Source: Erwinia oleae (GTDB taxonomy: Bacteria; Pseudomonadota; Gammaproteobacteria; Enterobacterales; Enterobacteriaceae). From it: DNA of 45,520 nt. The DNA lies in contig NZ_JNVB01000037.1 in the NCBI RefSeq assembly GCF_000770305.1, positions 1 to 45,520 on the forward strand, given 5' to 3'. Numbering within the stretch: the stretch's first letter is position 1; the number at the start of each line of letters is the position of its first letter. The notes below the pieces were generated by a model. That model saw only the letters and a list, made by a program, of their open reading frames with translations. It had not been told where the DNA came from and made no database searches. Below are positions 7,400-16,113 of the stretch, piece after piece. The translations under genes were made by a program, and so were the position numbers.

Positions 7400-8741
7400 T
7401 GCCGAACGGATATTACCTCCACATTCAATCAGTGCTGAGCAATCCGTTCTTGGCGGCCTGATGTTGGATAACGACCGCTGGGATGACATTGCCACGATAG
7501 TTTCTGCTGACAGTTTTTTCTCCCGACCACATCGCCTGATATTTATCGCGATGCAGGCGCTGTTAAGTCAGGGGAAACCCATCGATCTGATTACTGTCTC
7601 AGAATCGATGGAGCAGCAGGGAGCGCTGGAACAGTGCGGTGGTTTTGCTTATCTGGCCGAACTCTCAAAAAATACCCCCAGTGTGGCCAATATTGTTGCC
7701 TATGCGGAATACGTCGCCAGCTATGGGCAAAAACGCCAGCTTCTGGCATTAGGGCATGATCTGGCAGGACAGGCAGCAGACGTCCGTAGCGATGTTGCCG
7801 CTCTGATGGAGAAGGCAGAACAACGTCTGTTTGAGATTGCTGGCTTACAGGCTTCCGGTCAGCAGTTTGATTTGATTTCCTCGCTGGAGAGCTATCTTGA
7901 TGGTCTGGAACAGCGCTGTAGTAGTGAAGACCTGATCACCGGTACTCCCACGCCTTTTGAGCAACTCAATAGTATGACCAGTGGACTCCAGGACAGCGAT
8001 CTGATTCTGGTCGCTGCACGTCCTTCGATGGGCAAAACCGCGCTGGCCCTGAACCTGTGTGAAGGTGCTCTGGAAAACCGGGCAGAAAAATCAGTGCAGA
8101 TCTACAGCCTGGAAATGCCGGTTGAACAGCTTTTCTCCCGCTTCATTGCCATGCTGGGTCGCGTCCCGTTGCAAAATCTGCGTAACGGCAATATGGATGA
8201 TGAAGACTGGGCCAGAGTCAGCGAGGCCAGTAAAAAGCTTCTGGAGTGGAAGGATCGCCTGCTTATCAATGATGATAGCTTTATGACGCCATCGATGCTG
8301 CGCTCCCGGGTGCGGAAAAATGTGCGTAAATACGGGCATCCCTCACTGATCCTTCTGGACTACCTGCAACTGATGCGCTGTACGGGGCAGGAAAACCGCA
8401 CTCAGGAAATTGCCGAGATCTCTCGCTCCCTGAAGTCACTTGCGAAAGAGATTGGCTGCCCGGTTATTGCCCTTTCACAGCTTAACCGCGCGCTGGAGAG
8501 CCGTGCAGATAAAAGACCAAACAATGGTGATCTCAGGGACTCCGGGGCGTTAGAGCAAGACGCGGATGTGATTATGTTCATCTACCGCGATGAAGTTTAT
8601 GACGAGCACTCTTCGGACAAAGGTGTCGCTGAGCTTATTATCGGCAAACAGCGCAACGGCCCAACCGGTACAGTTAAAGTGAAGTATCAGGCAGAAATTA
8701 CCCGGTTTGAGGATTTCCCGGGAGGTCGCTATGACTTCTAA
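7392..8741 (+). CDS. dnaB: DnaB-like replicative helicase of the ICE
   Basis: 449 residues, close to chromosomal DnaB. The N-terminal DnaB domain (ISAEQSVLGGLMLDNDRWDD) occupies about the first 120 residues. The RecA-like hexameric helicase domain starts near 180, with Walker A AARPSMGKTALALN (about 210) and LILLDYLQLM for Walker B. SRSLKSLAKEIGCPVIALSQ and DLRDSGALEQDADV are DnaB motifs. GGAGGT before ATG 7392 decides the start over the upstream GTG at 7377. DnaB paralogues between parA and parB are typical of this ICE class and are thought to support replication of the excised circle. The gene overlaps parB by 11 bp. Confidence 0.93.
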   Translation: MNNAERILPPHSISAEQSVLGGLMLDNDRWDDIATIVSADSFFSRPHRLIFIAMQALLSQGKPIDLITVSESMEQQGALEQCGGFAYLAELSKNTPSVANIVAYAEYVASYGQKRQLLALGHDLAGQAADVRSDVAALMEKAEQRLFEIAGLQASGQQFDLISSLESYLDGLEQRCSSEDLITGTPTPFEQLNSMTSGLQDSDLILVAARPSMGKTALALNLCEGALENRAEKSVQIYSLEMPVEQLFSRFIAMLGRVPLQNLRNGNMDDEDWARVSEASKKLLEWKDRLLINDDSFMTPSMLRSRVRKNVRKYGHPSLILLDYLQLMRCTGQENRTQEIAEISRSLKSLAKEIGCPVIALSQLNRALESRADKRPNNGDLRDSGALEQDADVIMFIYRDEVYDEHSSDKGVAELIIGKQRNGPTGTVKVKYQAEITRFEDFPGGRYDF

Positions 8742-10419
8742 AAAGGGGCAGGCGTTAGGAGATATGTTGTTGCAGCGTGGGCGCTCTCCGGCACCTGGCG
8801 TTGTGGCTGCGTTGCCGGTGAATGAAATGCCGATGGTGTTAACGCTGGATCAACTGCGACCAAACCCGGATAACCCGCGTACTAACCGCAACCCAAAGTA
8901 TGACGACATCAAAGCATCTATTAGGGTTAAAGGATTGGGGACGGTGCCCAAAATCACCCGGAACCCCGACAGTGCTGAAGATGTATATATTTTCAGCGAT
9001 GGCGGCAATACCCGTTATGCGATCCTGACTGAACTGTGGGAAGAGACACAGGACGAACGTTTCCGCCGTATCCAGTGTGTTTTCACGCCGTGGCCGGGGC
9101 GTTTGAAGTGCGTTATTGGGCATCTGGCTGAAAATGATGTGCGCGGCGATCTTCTTTTTATCGAACGGGCTTTGGGGATTGCAAAAGCTAAGGCCATTTA
9201 TCAAGAAGAGACGGGGAAAATAGTATCACAGCGCGAACTTGAGCTTTTTCTGCGGACGGAAGGGTATCCCGTCAGCCAGTCAAATATCAGCCGGATGGAG
9301 TACACCCTTGAGCACTTATACCCGCATATGCCCGCCTTGTTTAATTCGGGAATTGGTCGGCCACAGGTTGCTCAGCTTGTTACTCTGCGCGGTGCAGCCC
9401 TGAAGGCGTGGAATATTTTCACCGTAGATTATCCAGTATCGGTCAGTTTTAACGAGGTATTTGGTACGGTCTGCCATTCCCTCGATGATCCTGAGCATTA
9501 CACGTTTGAGACGTTAAAAGACGAGTTAATCTCGGCGTTACTCCAGGCAATGCCCGCTCCTGGAATTACCTACGATCGCTGGCTAATCGAACTTGACCCG
9601 AATGAGCAGAATAGGCGTAAGTTGTTCGGTGAACCCGCGCCGTTGCCTCAGCATATCGTTGATGCGGATAAGGGTGCTGATGCAAAGGAAGAGAGCATCG
9701 TTCCTGCGGCTACGCCGGATTCTCCAGTCAGCCTCATTTCTGAGGCTAACCATTCGGCCAACGAAAAGCCCTCTGCTGTCGTTCGCCAGCCTGATGCCGT
9801 TATTTCGCTGTCGGATAATCATGTATCCGTGGATCTGGCTGTATCACAGGAGCCGGTGGAACAAAAGGAAGAGGAGCAGCTTGATTTATATGGTGAGTCA
9901 GCTCCTTCAGTGGCGCTTCCTTTCGTATCTGATGCCGCTGCTGTGGAGCACCATGAAGCGCTACCAACTGCGCCGGTAAATAAAGTAGCGGAGTCTCCCG
10001 TTGCATTTGCCAACACCGGGTTAGAACCGGTCACGGATATCTGGCAGATTTCCGCTCTCCAGGACGATCCCGAACACTTACAGGATGCTGCTTTTCGTCT
10101 GGCGTTTGAGCTGGCTGAAGTGCTTGAGGCCGAGCAGGAGCTTAGTGAAGACAATGCGCCCGGGTCTGTGGGATATCGTCTGGAAGTGCGTGTTCAGCAG
10201 GCCTCCCCGATAACGCGACTGTTGGCGGGGCTGGCAGGCGATGCTGATGCTTCGCTGTCAGCGACGGAACTGACAAACATTGTATTCGGGACTGAGCGAC
10301 CAGAAGACTGGCCTTTGCTGGATGATGTGCAGACAGTGAAGCTCTTACGTTTAATTCGTGTGATACGGCGTTTGCGTGAGCTTCAGCGTCAATGTCGGGA
10401 TGAAGAGAGGCAGGGATGA
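8731..10419 (+). CDS. parB: ParB-family partition protein of the ICE
   Basis: 562 residues, large for a ParB. The ParB/sulfiredoxin-type N-terminal domain is visible at about 30-130 (LTLDQLRPNPDNPRTNR, IKASIRVKGLGTVPKITR, FSDGGNTRYAILTELWEE). A probable HTH region follows (VSQRELELFLRTEGYPVSQSN). The segment from about 310 to 420 is acidic, low-complexity linker, with a helical C-terminal domain. The start is set by GGGAGGT before ATG 8731. It overlaps dnaB upstream and the next small gene by ATGA. It probably binds a parS-like site on the ICE; candidate sites are the repeats at 11741-11943 and 12350-12529. Confidence 0.9.
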   Translation: MTSKKGQALGDMLLQRGRSPAPGVVAALPVNEMPMVLTLDQLRPNPDNPRTNRNPKYDDIKASIRVKGLGTVPKITRNPDSAEDVYIFSDGGNTRYAILTELWEETQDERFRRIQCVFTPWPGRLKCVIGHLAENDVRGDLLFIERALGIAKAKAIYQEETGKIVSQRELELFLRTEGYPVSQSNISRMEYTLEHLYPHMPALFNSGIGRPQVAQLVTLRGAALKAWNIFTVDYPVSVSFNEVFGTVCHSLDDPEHYTFETLKDELISALLQAMPAPGITYDRWLIELDPNEQNRRKLFGEPAPLPQHIVDADKGADAKEESIVPAATPDSPVSLISEANHSANEKPSAVVRQPDAVISLSDNHVSVDLAVSQEPVEQKEEEQLDLYGESAPSVALPFVSDAAAVEHHEALPTAPVNKVAESPVAFANTGLEPVTDIWQISALQDDPEHLQDAAFRLAFELAEVLEAEQELSEDNAPGSVGYRLEVRVQQASPITRLLAGLAGDADASLSATELTNIVFGTERPEDWPLLDDVQTVKLLRLIRVIRRLRELQRQCRDEERQG

Positions 10420-10526
10420 ATAACTCATATTTACAGCGTCAGGACTGGCCTTCAATTACGCTTGTTACTCTGTGTTTTGTGGCCTGGGGCATTAATATCG
10501 GATTACTCTGGGGAGGGCATGAATAA
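10416..10526 (+). CDS. Small one-TM protein coupled to parB (36 aa)
   Basis: ATG 10416 overlaps the parB stop (ATGA), and the TAA stop overlaps the next ATG (TAATG at 10524-10528). It encodes MNNSYLQRQDWPS followed by a single hydrophobic segment (ITLVTLCFVAWGINIGLLWG). Overlaps at both ends within a compact operon argue that it is translated. It looks like an inner-membrane micropeptide; no family is recognised. Confidence 0.7.
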   Translation: MNNSYLQRQDWPSITLVTLCFVAWGINIGLLWGGHE

Positions 10527-11095
10527 TGAACCTGCAAACCGGTATAGCAGCAAACTCATTATTAACGCAACTCCTGATGGAGCTGAAGTCCGGCAATATC
10601 CGGCGTTGTGAAGCGATGGGGCTGACGCTGGAAGAAATTCAGGCGCTGAACCAGCTAACGGTCGAGGATTTGCATTATCTTGTAAACTCCTCCGTTTCTA
10701 TCCTGACCTTTCGTATCAATCACACTAATTTGAACCTGATGCTGGTTCAGGCCCGACAGGAGCAGGTGCGCCTGCAACGTATCGATCGTGCGCTGGCCCT
10801 CGGTGGATCGATTGAAATGATGCAGTGCTATTTTGGGTTGACGGCGGCAGAGGTCAGTACGCGTCGACGCCTGGCGGGAATAGTCACCCGGCAGGGGCGT
10901 AATCAGACACCCGGCGAGGAGGAGGAGATTGCTATCTGGGAACAGTGGCAGGCGGCAAAGATCGAAAATCTCGACTCTCTGGAAGCGCTGGAAGTCATGA
11001 TGCTGATTGCTGAGCAACAGGATATTGCCTTAACGTCTGTGTGGACGCTGGTAAAAAGCTGGGTTGAAGAACGACAACAGCGGAATGCAGGCTGA
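10526..11095 (+). CDS. DUF2857-family ICE protein
   Basis: 189 residues, soluble and mainly helical. The order parB, this gene, then an STY4528-type replication protein matches SPI-7-like ICEs, where this slot is held by DUF2857 proteins. Family-like segments are RRCEAMGLTLEEIQALNQLT near the N terminus and a central CYFGLTAAEVSTRRRLAGI that resembles an HTH. Function is unknown; a DNA-binding or regulatory role is inferred from that segment. It is coupled at both ends: TAATG upstream and TGATG downstream. Confidence 0.8.
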   Translation: MNLQTGIAANSLLTQLLMELKSGNIRRCEAMGLTLEEIQALNQLTVEDLHYLVNSSVSILTFRINHTNLNLMLVQARQEQVRLQRIDRALALGGSIEMMQCYFGLTAAEVSTRRRLAGIVTRQGRNQTPGEEEEIAIWEQWQAAKIENLDSLEALEVMMLIAEQQDIALTSVWTLVKSWVEERQQRNAG

Positions 11096-12324
11096 TGGCT
11101 TTGGCACTGGATAATGTCATTGAGCACACCTTAAACAAAATGACGGCCCGGATTGTGCAGAAAGCACAGTCCGGCGCTGCGGTGAATGAGCAGAGTGGCT
11201 TGCTCTATATGGGGAATGTGCATGATGCCATTCCCCGACAGCTTTATCTGGATAACCGATTATCTCCGCTGGATAAAACGGCCTGGGTGATGATCCGGCT
11301 TTATGCCCAGCAAAATGAAGGTGCCGTCTTTCCTACCTATGAAGAGCTACAGGTGCAGCTCGCTTCTCCTCATTCTGGCAAGGCCTCCCGGGAAACCGTC
11401 AGCCGCACATTATTGATGCTGCGCCTGACCGGGTGGTTAAGCCTGTGCAAACGCGTGCGGGATAGCAGTGGCCGCGTTCGCGGCAATATCTATGCGCAAC
11501 ATGATGAGCCGCTGGGGTTTCGGGATGCGGAGTATTTTGACCCGGGCTGGCTCGATGCTGTGGCCCAGGCCTGCCAGCACGGCAATAAAACCATCCGGCT
11601 AACCGCATTAGCTGTACTGAATGACATTAAGCAGGACAAATCCATGCGCCATCGTCATTCCCGCGTCGCTCTAATTGAAACCCGCCTTGCTTCACCGCAA
11701 ACCCCTCAAGAATTTGCCCTACGACAGGTTATTTCACCAGGTTCGGAAACCGAACTCAGTCAAAAAATTACCGATTCAGGCACCGGATCACCGAGTTCGG
11801 ATTCCGAACTCAGTATAAATCAGGGGGGAAATTTACCGGGTTCGGAATCCGAACTCAGCCGGAATACAAGGGATTGCGGCAGAGTTCGGAATCCGAACCG
11901 TTACGTACGTAGTGTTACACACTGTGTAAAAGATACGTACGTAGGGAAGGGCGAGGCAAAAACCTGGCGTCTGCAATGGCCGTTAGTGCTCACCGAAAAT
12001 CTGACGACGGCGGACCGGGACAATGTGGAATCCCAGCTACAGGCACTGCCGGAACTTGGGCAGCAGGTACTGGATGAAGTCGCGGAGCGGGTCAGCACGG
12101 GCGAGATAAAAAATGTGATCGCTTACCTGCTGGCAACGTTAAAGCGGGCCAGGAATGGGCAATTTAACGTGAATACAGGGGCGGCCAGGCGTAAACCGCA
12201 GTCAGCTCAACGGGTGGATAGCCCTGAACCTGTCCTACAGTCTGCTCCGCAGGTGCGCCAGAGAGCGTCCGCAGAGCATATTAGCCGAATGATGGATGAG
12301 ATCCGCGAAGCCTATAATATGTAA
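11095..12324 (+). CDS. STY4528-family pathogenicity-island replication protein
   Basis: 409 residues. The N-terminal half resembles a winged-helix replication initiator: LSPLDKTAWVMIRLYAQQNE, then PTYEELQVQLASPHSGKASRETVSRTLLMLRLTGWL, where the spacing suggests an initiator-type wing. The middle (about 215-270) is a repetitive linker with recurring GSE(T/S)ELS encoded by palindromic DNA (see 11741-11943). The C-terminal part (about 290-350) is a separate conserved domain. STY4528 is the S. Typhi SPI-7 member; the family is annotated as a replication protein from context. ATG 11095 overlaps the previous stop. Confidence 0.85.
   Translation: MALALDNVIEHTLNKMTARIVQKAQSGAAVNEQSGLLYMGNVHDAIPRQLYLDNRLSPLDKTAWVMIRLYAQQNEGAVFPTYEELQVQLASPHSGKASRETVSRTLLMLRLTGWLSLCKRVRDSSGRVRGNIYAQHDEPLGFRDAEYFDPGWLDAVAQACQHGNKTIRLTALAVLNDIKQDKSMRHRHSRVALIETRLASPQTPQEFALRQVISPGSETELSQKITDSGTGSPSSDSELSINQGGNLPGSESELSRNTRDCGRVRNPNRYVRSVTHCVKDTYVGKGEAKTWRLQWPLVLTENLTTADRDNVESQLQALPELGQQVLDEVAERVSTGEIKNVIAYLLATLKRARNGQFNVNTGAARRKPQSAQRVDSPEPVLQSAPQVRQRASAEHISRMMDEIREAYNM
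11741..11943. repeat. Four 15-bp palindromes plus flanked hairpin inside replication gene
   Basis: GTTCGGAWWCCGAAC occurs at 11741-11755, 11795-11809, 11840-11854 and 11884-11898, with start-to-start spacing of 54, 45 and 44 bp; copies 2-4 have CGG(A/T)(A/T)TCCG-type cores. They are followed by TACGTACGTA (11902-11911), a 15-bp palindrome TTACACACTGTGTAA (11915-11929) and a second TACGTACGTA (11934-11943). The array is inside the coding sequence of the replication protein, in its linker. Clustered symmetric sites in an initiator gene suggest an origin (oriV) or partition site. Confidence 0.85.
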
Positions 12325-12349
12325 GATTTCAGCAGTTAATAATTGAATA

Positions 12350-12529
12350 TTGATAGGTATAAACTGATTACAGTGTAATCAGTTATAAACGATTGATCAG
12401 AGATAATTGATAGGTACAGACTGATTACAGTGTAATCAGTTATAAACGATTGATCAGAGATAATTGATAGGTACAGACTGATTACAGTGTAATCAGTTAT
12501 AAGCGATTAATCAGCGACAATTGATAGGT
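12350..12529. repeat. Three 57-bp tandem repeats with internal 21-bp palindromes
   Basis: TTGATAGGT recurs at 12350, 12407, 12464 and 12521, an exact 57-bp period, bounding three near-identical units. Each unit holds the palindrome ACTGATTACA-G-TGTAATCAGT (12363-12383, 12420-12440, 12477-12497) and a TGATCA/TAATCA-type segment. The array is AT-rich and fills most of the 319-bp gap between the STY4528-type gene and the PFL_4669-type gene. It looks like iterons of an origin, a ParB centromere or a regulatory array for the downstream operon. It is not a CRISPR, because there are no variable spacers. Confidence 0.92.
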
Positions 12530-12643
12530 GATATTGTTTTTGCCTTTTAAATTGTCGTAACCAGAAAAATACTTTCTCGTTGTTCGAGGGCCGGACAATC
12601 TCTGATTATTTCACTCTGCGTAGACAATCGAACAGAGGGTGTA

Positions 12644-13402
12644 ATGACTGAGATTACTGGGAAAAGACCAGGTGCGCTTCATTCAGAATTGCGAATCGAT
12701 TTGCATACTTTTTATGCCATCAGCACCTGGCAGGGGCGCGAAAAAAACGAAAATAAGGGAGCAATTATCGGTATGCCCCGATTTTTCCGTTTAGTTTCCA
12801 ATATCAACAGGGATTCCCTGGTGGATAACCCTTACGCTGATGCGGTGATGTATCAGGTCGAAAAACTGATTGATGATGCACATCAGCATATCCAGCGGCA
12901 GTTAAATAAAACTGACAAGTACATGATCCAACAATTTCCTGGCATGACATTATCCAGCGTTGTATCTACCAGGCCTCTGAATATTGGTGTTCACAGCCAT
13001 ACTCCGGTGGGTTATCGCTGTGTGTATCTGCTGGTTGGTTTCGACCAGCTAGCATTGAAATTATTTCAGGCACACCATTATGGGTTTATTTCGCGACAGC
13101 ACCGCGATCATCAATTACAGGATGGTGGGCACCAGATCCGTAAAATATTCACCACGGCGCAGCGTTACCGCTCGTTTCCTGTCAGTCGTAAAGAGCTGGC
13201 AATGGGGGGCGATGCGGTGGATCTGGCGCAACAGTATTTTGGTGAACTGGATGATGCCATATTGTCCGGCAAAAAACGTTCCCGTTTCTCACCGCCGGTC
13301 AATTCTGAAAGCCTTCGTTTATTAAATAACCGTTTGCGGCCCGAGCCTCTGGAGCATAAGGTAATGGAGGATGTTGATAAACAAGGAGATCAGGATGATT
13401 AA
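12644..13402 (+). CDS. ICE protein of the PFL_4669 family (TIGR03761)
   Basis: 252 residues, soluble, no catalytic motif recognised. Its start (LRIDLHTFYAISTWQGR), the conserved MPRFFRLVSNINRDSLVDNPYAD block and its place after the STY4528-type protein match the PFL_4669 group of ICE proteins. PFL_4669 members are of unknown function and lie in the replication block; a role in DNA processing is inferred only from context. GAGGGTG precedes ATG 12644. The C terminus overlaps the next gene by 8 bp. The 57-bp tandem repeats lie directly upstream and may regulate it. Confidence 0.85.
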   Translation: MTEITGKRPGALHSELRIDLHTFYAISTWQGREKNENKGAIIGMPRFFRLVSNINRDSLVDNPYADAVMYQVEKLIDDAHQHIQRQLNKTDKYMIQQFPGMTLSSVVSTRPLNIGVHSHTPVGYRCVYLLVGFDQLALKLFQAHHYGFISRQHRDHQLQDGGHQIRKIFTTAQRYRSFPVSRKELAMGGDAVDLAQQYFGELDDAILSGKKRSRFSPPVNSESLRLLNNRLRPEPLEHKVMEDVDKQGDQDD

Positions 13403-13976
13403 CATAAACCAGAATAGGGTTGTGGGGGTTGCACTGTCAGCCATGCTGTTAGGCGGCTGTGCAGGGAGCGAGGTAGCTGAATGGAATAAAAAAGTGAGCG
13501 ATATGAGCTATGGCTTGCTTTCGATGGGTAAGAAAACGGACGCCGGTGACAGTGGAGGGCTTCCCACTTTGTCAAAGAATGCGCCGGTGGTGAACCAGAA
13601 GACCGCACGAGATTTTGAAGTCCCGGTAGATGTGGATACTGCGGCTGCGCGTGTTAAGCGATACTACAATTTCATCTCCAGTGATGTCGTGAATACCTTA
13701 AAAGGTCAGGGACTGGAGGGGGGAATGAAGGCTGCCGCTATTACTCAGGGAGGATATGCCTGGGATGCGCAGCCGGGGGCCTATTATAAAATGGGCAGGG
13801 ATTGGGGGGCGGATGAGGGTATTGAAGATAATATCCTTATTGAGCTGGAGAAAAACGGTGCGGGAAGCCGCATGTATATTACCTTCCGCTCAAGTGAAGC
13901 CTCGCACGTCAGCGAAGACTACGTGGGTAAATTATTCACCCAAATTAAACAAGTCGCTGAAGGAAAAATACGTTAG
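13395..13976 (+). CDS. Small lipoprotein of the ICE maintenance block
   Basis: 193 residues. A signal peptide MININQNRVVGVALSAMLLGGC ends in a lipobox (LLGGC), predicting a lipoprotein anchored in the membrane; the mature part begins after Cys22. ATG 13395 was chosen for AAGGAGATCAGG upstream; the frame opens earlier, at 13371. The mature domain (DFEVPVDVDTAAARVKRYYNF, then a C-terminal ITFRSSEASHVSEDYVGKLF) resembles small lipoproteins of unknown function in this ICE class. It is coupled to the PFL_4669-type gene. A perfect 11-bp hairpin follows at 13992-14014. Confidence 0.75.
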   Translation: MININQNRVVGVALSAMLLGGCAGSEVAEWNKKVSDMSYGLLSMGKKTDAGDSGGLPTLSKNAPVVNQKTARDFEVPVDVDTAAARVKRYYNFISSDVVNTLKGQGLEGGMKAAAITQGGYAWDAQPGAYYKMGRDWGADEGIEDNILIELEKNGAGSRMYITFRSSEASHVSEDYVGKLFTQIKQVAEGKIR

Positions 13977-13991
13977 CGGCAGCTTCATTAC

Positions 13992-14014
13992 GTGATGGCC
14001 GGTCCGGCCATCAC
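13992..14014. terminator. 11-bp GC-rich hairpin after lipoprotein gene
   Basis: GTGATGGCCGG and CCGGCCATCAC are perfect arms around a single T. It lies 15 bp after the lipoprotein stop and before the topB leader. No T-run follows, so it may be a weak or Rho-independent-like terminator, a transcript stabiliser or a protein site. Confidence 0.5.
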
Positions 14015-14020
14015 TATATT

Positions 14021-14105
14021 CTCCATATTCGCCGATTTTTTATGCCTGCGCACTGCGGGCAGGGCTTAGCTCATGGTGAATATGGGGTGCAGGTTATTAT
14101 GGAGA
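14021..14105 (+). promoter_or_regulatory. topB leader with alternative pairings over the ribosome binding site
   Basis: CCATATTCGCC (14023-14033) can pair with GGTGAATATGG (14075-14085) over 11 bp with one G-U. The overlapping CTCCATA (14021-14027) can instead pair with TATGGAG (14098-14104), which covers the GGAGAGG ribosome binding site of topB. The two pairings share bases and exclude each other, the layout expected of a translational switch. No ligand or protein is known to me. Confidence 0.45.
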
Positions 14106-14109
14106 GGCG

Positions 14110-16113
14110 ATGAAACTCTTTTTATGCGAAAAACCCAGTCAGGGGCGTGATATTGCAGCGGTGCTGGGCGCGGTGGAAAAAAAGAATGGCTATCTGTCGG
14201 GAGCGGGAGTCGCCGTTACATGGGGATTCGGACATTTACTGGAGCAGGCCAGCCCGGAGAGCTACGGCGAGCAATTCGGGAATCCGTGGAGAACGGAAGT
14301 GTTGCCGGTATTACCGACCCACTGGCAAATGCAGGTTAAGCCTGAATCCCGGGCGCAGTTTGAGGTCATCAAGAAGCTGCTGCATAGCGCTGACAGTGTG
14401 GTAATTGCTACAGATGCGGACCGTGAGGGCGAGGTGATTGCCCGTGAAATCCTGGAGTATTGTGATTATCGCGGCGGCGTCGAGCGACTCTGGTTATCGG
14501 CGCTTGATGATGCCAGCGTCCGCGCGGCCCTGAACGCGATAAAGCCGGGAAGTGTGACTTACCCTTATTATCTTGCCGGGCTTGGCCGCTCCCGGGCCGA
14601 CTGGCAAATCGGCATGAATTTAACCCGCCTCTATACCGTCAAGGCGCGAGAGTGTGGTTATGGCGATGTGCTTTCCGTGGGGCGGGTTCAGAGTCCTACG
14701 CTCAATCTGATTGTTGAGCGCGATCGGGAAATTGCCGGTTTTGTGCCTAAGCCATTCTTTATTGTCACACTGGCGCTAACCGCCAGCGGCCAGCTATTTC
14801 AGGCCCAGTGGGTACCTGCTGAATCCTATTGCGACAATGAGAAGCGTTGTATCCATGAATCGATTGCCCGGCAGGTGGTGCTGCTCTGCCAGCAAACGGG
14901 CGTCGCATCGGTTATGGAGGTCGAAACCAAACGTGAAACGGTTTCCGCGCCGCTGCCTTTTGATCTCGGTTCGCTGCAACAGCAGTGCTCAAAGCGCTGG
15001 GGATTTGGTGCCCAGCAGGTGCTTGATATTGCTCAGGCACTCTATGAAACACATAAAGCCACGACCTACCCGCGTACGGACTGCGGCTTTTTACCAACCT
15101 CTATGCTGGCCGAAGCTCCCGTTGTTTTTTCAGCCCTGGAAAAAAGTGACCCGGGCGTATCTGTCTTGCTGGGGCGTTTGCAGCCAGGATACGTCTCCCG
15201 CGCCTGGAATGATAAGAAAATCACGGCGCACCACGGGATTATCCCCACCAAACAGCCCTGTGATCTCAGTAAGATGAGTGACGCAGAGCGCCAGGTTTAT
15301 CAGCTAATCAGGCAGCACTATCTGGCACAGTTTCTGCCCGTTCATGAGCTGGATGCGACCCGCGTTTCTCTGAATTGCGGAGGACAGCTCTTTAAGGCCC
15401 GTGGCAATGTCGTGGTGGTGCCCGGCTGGAAGGCGTTATTTGAAAAAGAGCGTGAGGATGATAACCAGCAGGATGAGAGTGATAAAGCTACGCTGCCCGC
15501 GTTACGGCAGGGTGAACACTGTCAGGTCGCGGGAGCGGAAGTGAAGTCTCTGCAAACTAAGCCGCCTGAGCATTTTACCGAAGGAACATTAATCGCTGCG
15601 ATGAAAAATGCCGCGCAGTTTGTGACCGATCCCCGGCTGAAAAAAATCCTGAAAGAGAATGCCGGTCTGGGAACAGAGGCGACCCGTGCCGGGGTTATTG
15701 AGACACTACTGGCGCGCGGCTTTATCGTGAAGAAAGGGAAATCACTCCGGGCCACCGTGGTTGCCGGTGAGCTGATGGACCTGCTACCGCTGCCGCTAAA
15801 AGATCCGGGCATGACCGCGCTGTGGGAGCAGGCGCTGGATGACATTGCCGAAGGGAAAATGTCGCTGGATGACTTCATGGCAAAGCAATCATCCTGGACA
15901 ACGCAACTGGTTGATAAAGGGCGTCAGCAGGCAATCCGTCTTACGGTTGCTCCCTCTCCGCCTTGCCCGGTATGTGGCGGTACAACGCGGCAGCGAAAGG
16001 GCAAGTCCGGTCCTTTCTGGGGCTGCCTGCGTTATCCGGAATGTACGGGAGTGATAACCCCTCCCCGGCAGAACACCCGAGGCCGGGCGTCAGCTAAAAA
16101 GAAAGTACGCTGA
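14110..16113 (+). CDS. topB: DNA topoisomerase III (PFGI-1 class ICE)
   Basis: 667 residues, type IA topoisomerase that relaxes and decatenates DNA through a transient 5'-phosphotyrosine. The Toprim domain comes first, with LFLCEKPSQGRDIAAVLG (Glu7) and ATDADREGEV (about 102-109). GRVQSPTLNLIVERDREI is a type IA signature. The catalytic Tyr (about 320) lies in ATTYPRTDCG. A C-terminal zinc-finger domain (about 617-650) has CPVCGG and CLRYPEC. Strong GGAGAGG before ATG 14110. Topoisomerase III next to an SSB-like gene is a hallmark of this ICE family. All catalytic residues I can see are intact. Confidence 0.95.
   Translation: MKLFLCEKPSQGRDIAAVLGAVEKKNGYLSGAGVAVTWGFGHLLEQASPESYGEQFGNPWRTEVLPVLPTHWQMQVKPESRAQFEVIKKLLHSADSVVIATDADREGEVIAREILEYCDYRGGVERLWLSALDDASVRAALNAIKPGSVTYPYYLAGLGRSRADWQIGMNLTRLYTVKARECGYGDVLSVGRVQSPTLNLIVERDREIAGFVPKPFFIVTLALTASGQLFQAQWVPAESYCDNEKRCIHESIARQVVLLCQQTGVASVMEVETKRETVSAPLPFDLGSLQQQCSKRWGFGAQQVLDIAQALYETHKATTYPRTDCGFLPTSMLAEAPVVFSALEKSDPGVSVLLGRLQPGYVSRAWNDKKITAHHGIIPTKQPCDLSKMSDAERQVYQLIRQHYLAQFLPVHELDATRVSLNCGGQLFKARGNVVVVPGWKALFEKEREDDNQQDESDKATLPALRQGEHCQVAGAEVKSLQTKPPEHFTEGTLIAAMKNAAQFVTDPRLKKILKENAGLGTEATRAGVIETLLARGFIVKKGKSLRATVVAGELMDLLPLPLKDPGMTALWEQALDDIAEGKMSLDDFMAKQSSWTTQLVDKGRQQAIRLTVAPSPPCPVCGGTTRQRKGKSGPFWGCLRYPECTGVITPPRQNTRGRASAKKKVR

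Noticed and set aside
12350..12529. CRISPR array
   Set aside because: The 57-bp units are contiguous and nearly identical, with no variable spacers and no cas genes nearby.
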